From positions 50,858,119 through 50,922,118 of the forward strand of contig CM075760.1 of NCBI GenBank assembly GCA_037974335.1: a stretch of 64,000 nt of DNA. Reading direction: 5' to 3'. The position numbers and the translations under genes are program-made. Positions within the stretch are counted from its first letter, which is position 1, and the number at the start of each line of letters is the position of its first letter. Origin of the DNA: Prionace glauca (taxonomy: Eukaryota > Chordata > Chondrichthyes > Carcharhiniformes > Carcharhinidae). Shown piece after piece: positions 22,085 to 33,635 of this stretch. Below the pieces are notes generated by a model. It did no database searches. It had not been told where the DNA came from and saw nothing but the letters and a program-made list of their open reading frames with translations.

Positions 22085-22393
22085 CTGTTTCCTTGTGGAT
22101 GGATGTTCTTAAAGGAGTTGGCAGATCCTGATGGCTCACCACGCACTCAAACACAGCCCCTCTCTGCCAGGCTTGTGTCGAGATGTTTAATGCGCTGATC
22201 AGGCTGCCAGGATCCTCTCCAGCCTTTTCGGCAATCTCTGATTTCAAATACTTCCTGTCTCGGATCCAGGACACGTTAACTCCATAAGGAGCATTGGAAA
22301 TGATGCAGGTTAAAGTCACGGTCGTCTCCAGTAAGACCTGTTCTATTGGTGGTGGCTGTATCTTCATTGTGGTATCATGGCACTGGGGAGGAT
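22085..22393 (-). CDS. IgM heavy chain CH3 exon
   Basis: A 309-nt exon between ATTCACAG and GTGAGC, phase 1 at both ends. It encodes [16 protein letters not shown] and a C1-set domain with Cys in [13 protein letters not shown] and [11 protein letters not shown], and Trp in [10 protein letters not shown]. Sequons NVS and NIS are visible. The Cys in the PPQC start may form an inter-chain bond. In secreted and membrane IgM this is the third constant domain. Confidence 0.94.
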
Positions 22394-22524
22394 CTGTGAA
22401 TGAAACATGAAAATCAACCCTAGTTCCCCTTCAGAAGAGCAGTATTCAGCGTGAAGGAGAAAAAGTCGCCTTCGAGATATTAATATCGCCTTTAAACTTC
22501 TATAGACGATGGCAAACCGGTTGC

Positions 22525-22617
22525 TCTGTGAAATTATTCTCTTTATGGCGGGGCAGGCTCGAAGGGCCAGATGGCCTACTCCTGCTCCTATTTCTTATGT
22601 TCTTATGTTCTTATTAA
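22525..22617 (+). mobile_element. LINE 3' terminus in the CH2-CH3 intron
   Basis: CGAAGGGCCAGATGGCCTAC, then TCCTGCTCC and TTATGTTC repeats, the same 3' end as the young CR1 copy at 34237-34320 (reverse strand). It is a very short 5'-truncated insertion. Confidence 0.75.
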
Positions 22618-22819
22618 AATATTTTAACAGCGGTATCATTCTCATGAATCAGCATTGCAGCATTCCCGAACAAATATACCATGTGAACTCAGGAACAAGG
22701 TATTGTCATTGATTTATAATAGGATGAATGCACTTTGCAGCATTTTACCCCTGTGCTGTGACCTGTGAATACAGAGTTGGCTTAGCCATAAAAGACAGAG
22801 GGTGGCAGTGGAGGCGTCA

Positions 22820-23880
22820 TTTTCTGATTGAAGTTCGGTGACTAGTGTTGTTCCAGACGGTTCTGTACTGGGGCTCCTGCTGTTTGTGATATGATTGAGA
22901 AGAAGATGTTGCTGGTCTGATTAGAAAGTTTGTGGATGAAACAAAGATTGCTGGAGTTGCCGACAGTGATGAGCATTGTCAAGACAGATATATCTTTGGC
23001 AATGTTAATCATCATCTGCAACATAGGCAAGATATAGATAGGCTGGAAAATTGGGTGGAGAAATGGCAGATGGAATTTAATCCTGAAGAATGAGAAGTGA
23101 TGCATTTTGGCAGATTTAATAGGGTGGGGGGGGGGAGGCTATACAATAAATGGCAGAACCATCAGGAGTATAGGCACACAGAGGGACCTGGGTGTGCAAA
23201 TCAACAGATCCTTAAAGGTGGCAACTCAGCTGGAAAAGATACTGAAGAAGGGATATGACATGCTTGCTTTTATTGGACTTGGCATAGAGTATAAACGTAG
23301 GCATACAATGTTGCAGTTATATAGAACGTTACTTAGACCACATTTGGATGACTGCATCCAGTTCTGGTGGTCACATTAACAGAAGGTCGTGGAAGCTTTG
23401 AGAGAGTGCAGAAAAGGTTTACCAGGATGTTGCCTGGTATGGAGGGTCTTCGCTATGAGGTGAGATTCAGTAAGCTAGGGTTGTTCTTCCTGGAAAAAAG
23501 GGATGTTGACGGGCATAATAGAAGCTTATAAAATTATGAAGGGCATAGATAGGGTGAACAGTTGGAAGCTTTTTCCCAGGTGGAAGTGACAAACACAAAG
23601 TGTCACAAGTTCAAGGTAAGGGACGGGGGCAGGCGGCAAGGTTCAATACTGATATGCGTATTTTACACAGAGGGCAAAGGGGCCCGGAATGCACTACCAA
23701 ACAAGGTGGTTGAGGCAGACACTTTAGGATCATTTAAGACTTATCCAAGACTTAGAGATAGCCACACGAATAGACTGGAGATCGAGGGATACAACTAGAT
23801 GGTCTAGTTAGGAACACATGATGGGTGCAAGCTTGGAGGGCCGAAGGCCCTGCTCCTGTGCTGTATTGTTATTTGTTCTT
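22820..23880 (+). mobile_element. CR1-clade LINE fragment in the CH2-CH3 intron
   Basis: Plus-strand RT C-terminal remains: frames reading TQRDLGVQINRSLKVATQLE (23178-23237) and LLRPHLDDCIQFWWSH. The last part gives NALPNKVVEADTLGSFK near 23690-23740. The 3' end is GGCCGAAGGCCCTGCTCC and a T-rich tail at 23840-23890. It is decayed. It is antisense to the IgM transcript and lies wholly in the intron. Confidence 0.8.
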
Positions 23881-23908
23881 TTTTTTTTGCTAGGATTGAG
23901 ACTCTTAC

Positions 23909-24214
23909 CCTGAGATTCGCTGATGTTCTGACTCTGAGTGAGCTCTTGATGTGTGACCTGGCAGGTATAAACCGCTTTGCTAAACCATTCCCGAGCGGAG
24001 ACTGTCAGCCGACTGCTGGCCGAGAAGTTCCCGTTCACTTGACAGCCGGGAGAGGTGACAATTCCTGAATCCATGGGTTCCCCATTCTTCAGCCACTTCA
24101 CCGTCATTGACTTTGGCTGGAAATCGATGATTGAACAGACGATAGTTGCAAATTTCCTGTTTGTGATTTCTTCACTGGAACTCACGGTGAGGATAACAGT
24201 TGGGGGGATGTCAC
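23909..24214 (-). CDS. IgM heavy chain CH2 exon
   Basis: A 306-nt exon between TTGTTGAAG and GTAAGA, phase 1 at both ends. It encodes [17 protein letters not shown] and a C1-set domain with Cys in [14 protein letters not shown] and [11 protein letters not shown], and Trp in VKWLKNGEP. An extra Cys (SPGCQVNGN) lies mid-domain and may be an inter-chain bond. Sequons NFS and NIS are visible. There is no hinge between CH1 and CH2, as expected for mu. Confidence 0.94.
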
Positions 24215-24309
24215 CTTCAACAAACACATGTTTAGATATTACTGAAGTTTCAATTGACAAGAAAAAAATAGTTCTTTCATTTTAACACCAGAGCTGCCCA
24301 TTTGAGAAT

Positions 24310-25045
24310 TGTATCCCTGGTTTTGTTGAATTGGCAGGGGAATGGCGAATGGAATTCAACCGTCAAAAGTGCCACGCAATGCATTTGGGGAGGGCAAACA
24401 AAGCAAGGGAATAGTGAACACAATTGGAGGTTGCGAGGGATTGCAAGATCTTGGGGTACATGCCCACAGGTCCTTGTGGATGGTAGGACAGCTGGAGAAG
24501 TTGATCAAGCAAGTATTTCGGATTAATTCCTCTAATATGTGAGGTATTGAATACAATATCAGTGGTGCAATGATGGAGCTGTGTAAAACAGTAGTTAGGC
24601 TACGTTTGGATTTAGCTGCACTGTTCTGGCCACCATGTTGCAGGAATGACGAAATGACTCTGGAGAGAGATGAGGTTTACAGGAATGTTGCCAGGGCCTG
24701 AGAATTGCAGCCATGGGGCGAGATTGGATAGGCAGGAATTGTTCTCTTTAGAAAAAAGAGGAGGCTGAGATGTGACGTAATTGTGGTTCACAAAATTATA
24801 AGGAACGTAGGCAGACATGATTCATTCCCCATGAGGAGGGCTCAATTTCCAGGGATCATGGTCTTTTCAAACGTATCTGGATCTGCATCTCAAGTACTTT
24901 TACCTGCAAAGCTACGAAGCAAGGACGGCTGAAAAGTGGGCTTAAAATGCATGGCTAGTTTCTTTATTCTCACTTCTGGCCAGCAGAGACATGATGGGCT
25001 AAATGGCCTCTTTCTTCACCGTAACCTTTCGATGGTTCCCTGGTT
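24310..25045 (+). mobile_element. CR1-clade LINE fragment in the CH1-CH2 intron
   Basis: Plus-strand decayed RT and C-terminus: GNGEWNSTVKSAT-type frame at 24350 (counterpart of WQMEFNVGKC), then DLGVHAHRSLWMVGQLEK, then the 3' end GATGGGCTAAATGGCCTC at 24992-25009. It is older than the young copies, with many indels. Confidence 0.72.
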
Positions 25046-25187
25046 CTGAGCAACTTTTCAGTCAGTAGACATTTACCTGGATTTTACACAATTTAAATTT
25101 TTCAGAGTGCTACAAATCAGTTATAACTAAAGCTTTATACTGTTCAATCACAACGTCCCTCTCTTAGCCAGGTTTCACAACACTTAC

Positions 25188-25487
25188 ATGGTATTTTAAC
25201 GCTCTTGACTGAGCCACTGTGTCGAACCTCGCAGGCAATATTGGGGCATTCTTCCGCTGAGTCGCTGATGGTTAACTGGCTGCTCAGGGTGTAGGTTCCC
25301 TGTGTGTTTCTCACTGACGGGTAAGTCTTAAACCCTGTGGTGATCTGCTGCCCATTTCTCTTCCAGATCAGTTTGGTGACATCCGAAGCGTAATCCATCG
25401 CCAAACATCCGTAGGTGACCGAGCCGTCGGAGTTGTGTTGCTGACAGGAGGAGACCAGGCCGTAGAGAGTGGGTGAAGATGGTGTTG
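25188..25487 (-). CDS. IgM heavy chain CH1 exon
   Basis: A 300-nt exon between TTTTTTCCCAG and GTAAGT. It starts with CA, which completes Ala with the final G of JH (...[15 protein letters not shown]). C1-set domain: Cys in [11 protein letters not shown] and IACEVRHSG, Trp in KLIWKRNG. An extra Cys in GLVSSCQQ, about 15 residues in, is placed for the bond to the light chain. GLVSSCQQ and YGCLAMDY are typical of shark mu CH1. The exon ends in phase 1. Confidence 0.94.
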
Positions 25488-25596
25488 CTGGGAAAAAATA
25501 GGCGATTGAACAAGTCAGACTCTTATTTGTGTTTATTAAGTCATAAAACATGTTGCTACAAATATGTTTCTGTGTTCGATATAGCTCTTGGTGTTA

Positions 25597-25728
25597 AAGG
25601 GATCAAGAGATATGGGTAGTATGTATGATCAGGATATTGGTGAGCCATGATCAAAGTGAATAGCGAAGCAGTCTCAAAGGGATGAATGGCCTACTGCAGC
25701 TTCTGTTTTCTATGCTTCTATCTCAAAC
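25597..25728 (+). mobile_element. LINE 3'-end fragment
   Basis: AAGGGATGAATGGCCTACTG and a TTCTATGCTTCT-type end match the 3' ends of CR1-like elements in this window. About 130 bp. Confidence 0.55.
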
Positions 25729-26062
25729 ATTAAATAGAATTACGATCTTATCCTCATATTTCCGGATTAAAACCTACATTCACCTTTGAGACTCCGTTCG
25801 TTCGATCAGTTGGGAATTGCTGTCTCTGTAGAAACTCATATCCCTGTCTCCACCTCTATCAGATTAGAAAAAAGGAAAAAAAATTCTGGTTTCCTCAAAA
25901 TGACATATCATTCATTGGATTAACAGAGAAGAGCAAAGATTTTCTCCATTATTGATGCCACTATTTATTTATCAAACAGCCCTTTGTGATGAGCCGGTAT
26001 TTATCTCTCAAATAATAGCGCTCTGTGATGAAGAAATTTTCTCTTCATTCATATCATTCACT

Positions 26063-26180
26063 CACCTGATGAGGGAGCTCCAAAAGCTCGCGATTCCAAA
26101 TAAACCTATTGACTTTAACCTGGTGTTGTGAGAATCCTTACTGTGCCCACACAAACCTAACGCCGGCATCTCCACACTAA
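26063..26180 (+). repeat. Interspersed repeat (CAACACCAGGTT family), copy 1
   Basis: TCACCTGATGAGGGAGCTCC, then AATAAACCTATTGACTTTAA and CCTGGTGTTGTGAG, then CGCCGGCATCTCCACA. It matches the reverse complement of 63035-63180. Class unknown to me. Confidence 0.6.
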
Positions 26181-26479
26181 TTTTGGAAATTGCCTGTGTT
26201 CAACCTGATTGATGCCCCTTCCTCTCTCCAACTCACTGCTTCTCACTCCACAAAACGAAGATTAGTGACTTTGCTTCAAAAATATCTACATAATCTATAC
26301 TTCCTCAATGGCCAGGAAAATCTAAATGTGATTACAGATTCAAATAAATGCAACATTGACTAATTGAAGGATCATATACTAATAGTAAGAGTTGGCCATT
26401 CGGGCCCTGAAGTCTCCTCCATCATTCACGGAGATTACAGATCATCATTGTGGTGCTAGCTCGGTTTTGCATCTCCTCA

Positions 26480-27110
26480 CTCAGCCCATCGATCGTCCAC
26501 TCTCTGCCCATTTTCCCCAGCTTCTTGCACTTTTCCCGGGTTCTCTGCAATTCCTGATGGCTCACTTTCCCCTTTACCTGACTCTGTGCACTTCCACCTG
26601 TCTCTCTACAATTCCCTCCAGCTCTGAGCCCTCTCCCTTGACTCTCTGCTCTTTTTCTCAGCTCACTACCCTTTCCATCAACTCCCTACCATTTTCCCCT
26701 GACTCTCTGCCCTTTCCCCTGGGCTCGCTGTGCTTTCTCTCGGCTATCGGCCCTTTCCCTTGGCTCTCTACCCTTCTCCCTGCCTCCCTGCCCTTTCCCT
26801 CGGCTCACTGCCCTTTCCCTTGGTTCTCTCCCCTTTCCCCAGTCTCTCTGTCCTTTCTCCCGTCTCTCTGCCTTTCTCCCATCTCTGTGCCTTTCTCCTG
26901 TCTCTCTGCCCTTTCTTCGGAATCTCTGCACTGTTCCCCCGGCTGTGTGCCCTTTCTGCCTGCTTTCTACACCCCCACCACCACCCCCTCGCTCCGGCTC
27001 TCTGCCCTTTCCCATGCCTCATGTTCTCCCCTGGTTCTTTGCCGTTGTCCCTTGTCCCGAGCCCCCAGCGATTCCCTCCAGCTCTCTGCACTCCCAGGAC
27101 AAATACCACA
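26480..27110 (-). repeat. Irregular repeat tract, G-rich on the IgM coding strand
   Basis: The plus strand is runs of CTCTGCCCTTTCCC and its variants (for example CTCGGCTCTCTGCCCTTTCC). The IgM coding strand is therefore GGGAAAGGGCAGAGAG-rich. The repeat unit is about 20-30 bp and irregular. It lies in the JH-CH1 intron about 1 kb upstream of CH1, the place and strand asymmetry of a mammalian switch region. Open frames in it are low-complexity by-products. Confidence 0.8.
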
Positions 27111-27174
27111 TTTGAATATCAAACTGCGACTTGAGATCTTTCTTCTCTCTCGTTGCAGACCTCCCCACACAGAT

Positions 27175-27720
27175 TCAGTGAGTGTGAGAGAGAGAATGTG
27201 AGTGCTCGAGGATGAGTGATTGAATGAGTGAGAATGAATGAGTGATGGTGTGTGAGTGACAGAAGGTGGGTAAGTGAGGGTGGGTGAGTGAAGTTCCATG
27301 AGTGAAGATGAGTGATTGAGGGTTAGTAAACGAGGATATGTGAGAGAGGGTGGGTCAGTGATGGTGGCTGAATGTGTGAGTGAAGGTGAGTGAGTGATTG
27401 TCTGTGAGCTAGAATGAAAGAATGAGTGATTAGTGGGATGTGTGAATGAAGGGAACATGATTGAGGTTCTCAGTGAGGGACGTTTATTGTGTGTGGATAG
27501 CTGAGAGAGGGTGAGTACGAGAGGGTGAGTGCGAGAGGGTGGAAGAGTGAGCAAGGGTGACTGAGTGAGTAAGTGTGAATGACGATGATCGAGTGAGGGT
27601 GAGTGAATGGGGTAAGTGGGGACGAGTGAGTGGGGTTGCATGATTGGGGATGAATGTTTGGGGATGAATGAATGAGGTTGACTGAATGAGGGTGACTGAA
27701 TGACGGTGACTGACCTACTT
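27175..27720 (+). repeat. GAGTGA/GGGTGA irregular tandem repeat
   Basis: GTGAGTGAGGGTGAGTGAAT-type sequence for over 500 bp on the plus strand. It is G-rich on the strand opposite to the previous tract, so base skew flips at about 27.15 kb. Confidence 0.85.
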
Positions 27721-27955
27721 CTGACCTGATGTTGGATGGAATGTGTCATTGATGAAGCAATAGAAGATTGTTGGACCCAGAACAGTTCCCTGCTGAACTC
27801 CTGCAGTGATTTCTCAACTTAGATGTTTGACCTCCAACAACCATTACCATCGTGCTTTGTGCTAAATATGACTCCAAACAGAGAAGACTTTCCCGCCGAA
27901 ACGTATTCACTTGAGATTTACTCGGGCTCCTCGATCCCACCCTCATTCAAATTTT

Positions 27956-27999
27956 ATGGTGGGGGGGGGGGGGGGGGGGGGAGGTGGTGGGGGGGGGGG
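27956..27999. repeat. Poly-G run
   Basis: More than 35 G in about 44 bp, directly before a V-SINE; could form a quadruplex and may be unreliable in assembly. Confidence 0.85.
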
Positions 28000-28305
28000 T
28001 GCGCTGGCACAGTGATTAGCGCTGCTGCGTCACTGTTGAATTCCCGATATGGGTTATCGTTTGTGGAGTTAGTAAATTCACCCCGTGTCTGCTTGGGTTT
28101 CCTTCGGGTTCTCCTGTTTCCTTCCAAAGTCCAAAGATGTGCGGATTCGGTGGATTGGCCATGCTAAATTGCCCCATTAGTTTCACGGAACTAGTTAGAG
28201 TAAATACATGTGGTTTTGGGAATAGGCTTTGGTGGGATTCTGTTGGTGCAGACTCGATGGGCTGAATGCCCCCCTTCTGCACTGTTGGATGCTATGATTC
28301 TATTC
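27999..28305 (+). mobile_element. V-SINE (HE1-like), diverged
   Basis: TGGCACAGTGATTAGCGCTG head, core GTTTCCTTCGGGTTCTCCTG and CCAAAGATGTGCGGAT, 3' part GATGGGCTGAATGCCCCCCT and a TTCTATTCTATGA tail. Lies in the JH-CH1 intron. Confidence 0.8.
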
Positions 28306-28319
28306 TATGAAGTCAAGGA

Positions 28320-28810
28320 TAATCACTCCCACGTATGTGTGATGGAAAGTGTGTAAGAGGGTGTTTGTGTGTATGTGCGCGCGCATGTGTGTATGTGTCT
28401 GTGTGTTTGTGAGAGAGAGAGATGCGCGTGCAAGAGGCTTTGAGAGAGTGTATGTGAGACAACAGCGTTTGTGGCAGAGTGTGGGAGAGACAGTGTGTTT
28501 ACGAGAGCGTGAGGCTGTGCTGATGTGAGTGTGTGTGTCTGCGTGGAAGAAAGAATGTGTGTGGGGAGTGTGCGTGTGAATGCTTTTGTGTATGAGGGTA
28601 TGAGAGACTGATTGAGAGAGCGAGAGTTTGTATTTGTATTTGTAGTGGATGTAGACCGTGAGAGAAAGAGAATGTGTATGGGTGTGTGAGAGAGATCATA
28701 TCAGAGAAAAAGTGTGCACATGTATGTGCGCATGTGTGAGAGAATATGCGAGTGTGTATGCGTGTATTTATGTGTGTGGCAGTGTGTGATGTGTGTAAGT
28801 CTCTATCTGG
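28320..28810. repeat. GT/GA-rich simple repeat
   Basis: Mixed (GT)n, (GA)n and GTGTGAGAGA runs; no gene. Confidence 0.8.
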
Positions 28811-29059
28811 CTGATTCAGTCTGGAAAAACACACTCACTCCACACATACTCACCCACTCACACAGTCAGTGGGAGTGACAAGTGAGCACAATACGGACTG
28901 CGGGTCAACGGCTGGAAAAACATTTAAATCGTTCACAAGTCAGTCACAATTAAATAATTTCCTCTTTCCTCAATGGCCGAAATTTGTAGAAATTTGGCAC
29001 AACCCAAGACAAAGCCATCCACAAGATTATCCGCCCCCTCATTCACTATATTCACTCTC

Positions 29060-29385
29060 TCCCATCACTAAGAAAGCAGTGTCAGCAGTTTGTATTATAT
29101 ACAACATTCACTGCAGCAACTCACCAAGGCTCACCGTCCAAACCCGCTGTCTTTACATCCTAACAGGACAAAGGCAGTAGCCACATATGAACGCTATCAC
29201 CTACAAGCTCCCCGCCAAAACATACACCATCCCGACGTGAAACAATATTTCAGTGCATTCATAGTCACTGGAGCTTCCTGTCTAACAGCACGGCGAGTGC
29301 CTGCAGCATATGGATTGCAGTCATTTAAGGATGCTTCACATCAACACTTTCTGAAGGAACGATTAGGGAAGATTACAAATTCTGG
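29060..29385 (+). repeat. Old interspersed repeat (CTGCAGCAACTCACCAAGGC family)
   Basis: CACTGCAGCAACTCACCAAG (29108-29127), AACCCGCTGTCTTTACATCC and the later GCCTGCAGCATATGGATTGC form a block that recurs in other parts of the window (43125-43345, 44010-44440 and, reversed, 47085-47200). Class unknown to me; strongly diverged. Confidence 0.55.
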
Positions 29386-30076
29386 CCGAGCAAATGACTC
29401 AAAAATGCCTTTAGAAAACTCATAATAATGAATTTGACCCTTCATCTGTCATACTGAACAGTTCACGGACTGCTGTAGTAGGCAGCACAATATAGTAAAT
29501 CTCACTTTGCATTTGTTCATCGAACATTCCCAAGGCCAATGCATCACTGCTTAAAAATCATCCAATTCTCCCTCTACAGTTTGAAGTTTCTGCTCTCTCT
29601 GATGGTCGCAATATGCTTTAGGGATCTCATTTCTGAGACGCCAAGTCAAACATCAAGTCAAACTCCCATTTTTCACGGATACAAGTGTATTGAAGAAATA
29701 AATCAAATTTCGCTCCCTGTAATTCAGCAGAAGGGACCAGAAGGTTTCGCACCAGCCAGGCAGACTCCTGGTCCCAACACAATGGCCACGCGCACAGAAA
29801 CAGAACAGACACAAACAGTGCAACAGCCGAGTTCCCAGCAGAAAGATCTGTTCAATCTGTCAATTTCAATCTGTTCAATCTGTCAATTTAATTGTTGGAT
29901 TTTCATTGATCAATGGTCAACTTACAACAGAAACATCAATAACCTATTTTAAATTAAACTGATATTCATTTCAAGACTCCATTCGACTTTTAATTATTTC
30001 GCTGTGTCACTTCTCGAAAACTATGTAAAAATATAACTTCGCTGAAAATGAGCAATCTCAAATAACAGACTAACGT
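29386..30076. other. AT-rich intron sequence
   Basis: No gene. Parts of 29870-30075 align by eye with 31300-31500, so a segment was duplicated with a spacing of about 1.43 kb. Confidence 0.5.
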
Positions 30077-30232
30077 CAGTTCAATGTCCATAACAGAGAT
30101 GCAGTGACACAATAACAGTTCAATGTCCCTAACAGAGATACAGTGACACAGTAACAGTTCAAGGTCCCGAACAGAGATGCAGTGACACTGTAACAGTTCA
30201 ATGTCCGTAACAGATATGCGGTGACACAATAA
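30077..30232. repeat. 39-bp minisatellite, four copies
   Basis: CAGTTCAATGTCC, then a variable base and AACAGAGATGCAGTGACAC starts at 30077, 30116, 30155 and 30194. Because 39 is a multiple of 3, one minus frame reads a 13-residue repeat; I take this as non-coding. Confidence 0.92.
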
Positions 30233-31299
30233 GTAGTAAACAAACCAAGAAACATTTACATTGATAAATGAATAAATCATTGCCTGATTCTATTTAATTT
30301 CTTAAATATAATCAACAAAATAATCAAGGCAAAACACTTTATCGAGCTGAGCACAGCTGAGTAAAGGAATGTTTTGTTTCTGAATTCATTTTCAATACAA
30401 CTAAATATTCTGTAAAATGGATGATACTTTGCACGCCAGTGCAATATTCAAGGTATTTTGATTTAAATTAATTAGCATCAATATTATATTTTAAGTTATT
30501 GTTAATTGTCAGTTAGTTCTTCTGCCAGCTGATTTGTACTCTGTAATAAAATGAGCTTTCAATCATTCAAAACGTGCTTCTGTCCCCAACATTGTTAAAT
30601 AATTAGGTTACAATTAAATCTCAATGTTAAACAATAATTACAAATTACTGAATGGAAACATTCAAACATCTGCCATTCATTTACTTAAATCTAATCGCAT
30701 TGTAATGTTTTACTTTTACCACAGATAATTTATTATAACGGAGAACCGTGTTAAAAATGCAGACTTCACACTTTGTATAGACTGCAACGGCCTGGCCAGT
30801 ATTATTGAAATCAATAATACTGGTTCCTAGATTTAGTAATTTAGACCTTCCATATAATTTAATTACTGAACACATTGTTTAATTTAAGAGGATCTGAATT
30901 AAACAGTGCAAACACAGAGAGGACAACTGATTCAAATCCTCTGCAACATTGAAACATGATGCAGAATATAAGTGCAGACTTTTTCTTCATTATAATATTT
31001 AATAAGATTTTAACATAAGTTTCTGATAGAATCAATTATTCTATTTTGTCATTTATTCTTCCCATAATTCTACACTGTGTTTAGCAGTAATGGGAGACAT
31101 AATATTATACAATTTTTATAGTATTTATCTTATAATGTTTTATATAAATTAATCTTTTTGAATTTCAAGCATTAACTTGTCAATTTCTCGCCAGTTTCTG
31201 TTGACACTTTACCAGTATTCAAACGCAATCATATAAACAATTACTTGAGTGTCAGCGAATTCCATCTGTCAGAAAACTTTCGCTCTGTCAAATGTATTT

Positions 31300-33500
31300 A
31301 AGCTGTTTGATTCTAATTGATCAAGGCCAAATTACAACAACAAAGTAATCAATAAAAAAATTAATTAACCTGATGTTCATTTTAAAACTCCCTTTGCCTT
31401 TTAACTATCTCTCACCGTCGGTCTCAAATCCTCAAAAAAAACTGGGCAAAAATGTATTTTTTTTCTGAAAATGAGCACATCAAATATAACGGATTCAGGG
31501 TAGTGTAATGTTCCTATCAGAGATACAGTGAATTGTAATTCATGTTTTATTTTAATATGTAAGCATCAGTTAAGATGAATAAAATGTCCTAACATATTTA
31601 TTTTACTTTCCCGAAACTTTTTTGCTTTATCCCTACAATATTCAAACGCAGTTTTATTTTCATTTAGTCAGGACCGCTCAGTGTCACTGAGTTGAAACAA
31701 TGCAAAAAGCAATTGAGGAACATCAAATCATTTCACAAATTTTGAGATGAGATTAGTAATTAATTATCTCGGTATATAATTTTAAAAAAACTTTGACGGA
31801 GTAATCTGGTTGCAACTGCATAGAAAAAACAAAATGTAATAATCGGATACGAAAATTGCCAAAAAGCAGCGTCTTCTGGAATTGTGACAAAATACGTCCA
31901 GTCTGGAAAATTTTCTGGTCATTTTAGTTGTGTGAAAAACACAGCAGAACTTTTAAACGGGATAACTGCTAAATTATTAACATCAAATAATCTTAGGTGA
32001 ATATGGAGTTATATTACCGATGAATAATTGTTTGTTTTATATTAATTTTACTACTAAACTTGTTAATGAGAAGTTTGTGATTGCAGCATAGACTGGGTGT
32101 CCGAATGAGCGTTGTAAGTAATGATTTACTTGAATCTTGTAAGCGTTAGCTAAAATTTATATATAAAAACGATATCTTTTAGTTTTTTTTCCAAACATGC
32201 TTGTTTTCTCCCTACAAGGATTTTCGAATTCCAAGATTGTTTGCATTCAACCAGAAAACATCTAAGCTCTCAATGACACCGAATTTAAAGAATGCAGAAA
32301 TAATGCCCTAAAGCCAAACCATTTCACAAATTTTAAACATTCATTGTGACTGCACCACAGAAACTGCTCAGCAGAAACACAACAAAACACATCAATGAGG
32401 GAAAGAATCTGTTTCATGGAAAAGCAGCTCAATTATCCATTTAACAGAATCAAATGTAACATTGCAAAAAAATTTCAATATCGAATCGAGCAAACCAGCT
32501 CTTAACCAATTACTAAAGTAAACAGAAATCTGGAATAATAGCAATGACATTGCGAGGAGGTGGAATACGCCCAACGAATTAGCATAACAACTTTATCACA
32601 TTTTATTCATATTGGATCATATTTCAAACATATTTAAACATGTGGATGGTAAAAGTTCCAGCCATCAAATGCCACCGAGATTAAACATTGCAGGTACCCC
32701 AAATTCTGAATGCAGAGACAAAATATGTTCTGAACGAGTGGCGTAAAGCGTTATCACTTAAGTTTTTTTTTAAAGTACAAAGACAATAAAACCTGTCTGT
32801 TTCCTGCCTGCAGTCGTGCGTCAAGAAGTTGCAAACCCACAGAATGTTGTTATTCAATAACAAAGCGTGTCAATAACAAATAACAGCTCAGTGTCACTGA
32901 GTTCAAAAATGCAAAAACGCGAAATTAATTCACAAAGTTTACGTATTTAAAGTCATCCAGATTCATAATGTTCTCACCAGAAAAAAGAACGCATCACTGA
33001 GAGACTGAACCCCTCTTCATACAGAAGCAGCACAGTTCTGCAAATGTAACATTTACAGAAATGTTGAAAATAAATTCAAGCCAATTCGCAATTCACCAAA
33101 GTAATTAATGTTTACAATAACCCGAAAATATTGCATAGCAGCACCAGTATTGTGAGTGAGTGGAATGTTTTCATTGGATAAATTTAGAAATTTTAGAACT
33201 TTATTAAAAAATATTGCGTTGGATTTCAAACACTTTTGCAGTAGATAGTACAAACCGCAGCCACTAGATGTCGCCGAGATTAAACATTGCAGAAACGCTG
33301 AATTGTTGAACCAACGTTCAGTTTTTAAAGTAAGCCACACAGTAACCTCAACAGACAAACACAAAATCACAACAACTTGGGATTGAATCCCTCAGCAGCC
33401 CCTATTGTCAAGAAACAGCGGAATTCTAAAACCCCTTTGCAACAGAATCACAAGAAACGTTGTTAAAATTCTCAATAGAGAATCCACCAAACCCATATTT
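31300..33500. repeat. Degenerate tandem units of about 600 bp
   Basis: A phrase like TCAGTGTCACTGAGTTCAAA or its variants recurs near 31676, 32268 and 32886 (spacings about 592 and 618). CCGAGATTAAACATTGCAG recurs at about 32679 and 33281. AACAGAAATC-like segments follow at similar offsets. This suggests three to four diverged units in the AT-rich JH-proximal intron. Confidence 0.65.
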
Positions 33501-33587
33501 AAGTAAACAGATAAATTATTAGTATAGATAAAAATATAAAACAAAAGAACATGTAAACCAGTTACTCAATAAGTGCATGGTTCTTAC

Positions 33588-33635
33588 CTGCAGCCACCGT
33601 CACCATGGTCCCTTGACCCCAGTAACCAAAATAAT
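33588..33635 (-). CDS. JH segment of the IgM cluster
   Basis: A 48-nt germline J: the frame reads DYFGYWGQGTMVTVAA after the RSS, with the invariant WGQG motif. It ends in GCA G|GTAAGAA, a phase-1 donor that matches CH1. In a rearranged gene it forms framework 4. It is the only J seen, as expected for a shark heavy-chain cluster. Confidence 0.95.

Larger units (their letters stand above)
25488..33587 (-). other. JH-CH1 intron of the IgM cluster (8.1 kb)
   Basis: From donor GTAAGAA after JH to the CH1 acceptor. It is built of AT-rich degenerate repeats (about 31.3-33.5 kb), a 39-bp minisatellite (30077-30232), one old interspersed repeat (29060-29380), GT-rich DNA (28320-28800), a V-SINE (27998-28300), GAGTGA-type repeats (27175-27720) and a tract G-rich on the coding strand (26480-27110). 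In mammals this interval holds the mu enhancer and the switch region. I see no exact ATTTGCAT octamer in it; one near match (CTTTGCAT) lies at 29500-29510. Confidence 0.8.

Noticed and set aside
21188-25487. IgW or IgNAR as the isotype
   Set aside because: Four constant domains, the mu secretory tail with penultimate Cys, and the FYSTAVT membrane helix with a two-residue cytoplasmic tail indicate IgM.
26392-27749. Open frames of 269 codons (+) and 260 codons (-)
   Set aside because: Both arise from CTCTGCCCTTTCCC and GAGTGA simple repeats within the JH-CH1 intron; composition is Ser/Pro/Leu or Ser/His-only.
30077-30232. 39-bp repeats as a CRISPR-like array or a coding repeat
   Set aside because: No spacers between units, eukaryotic intron context and no protein family; it is a minisatellite.
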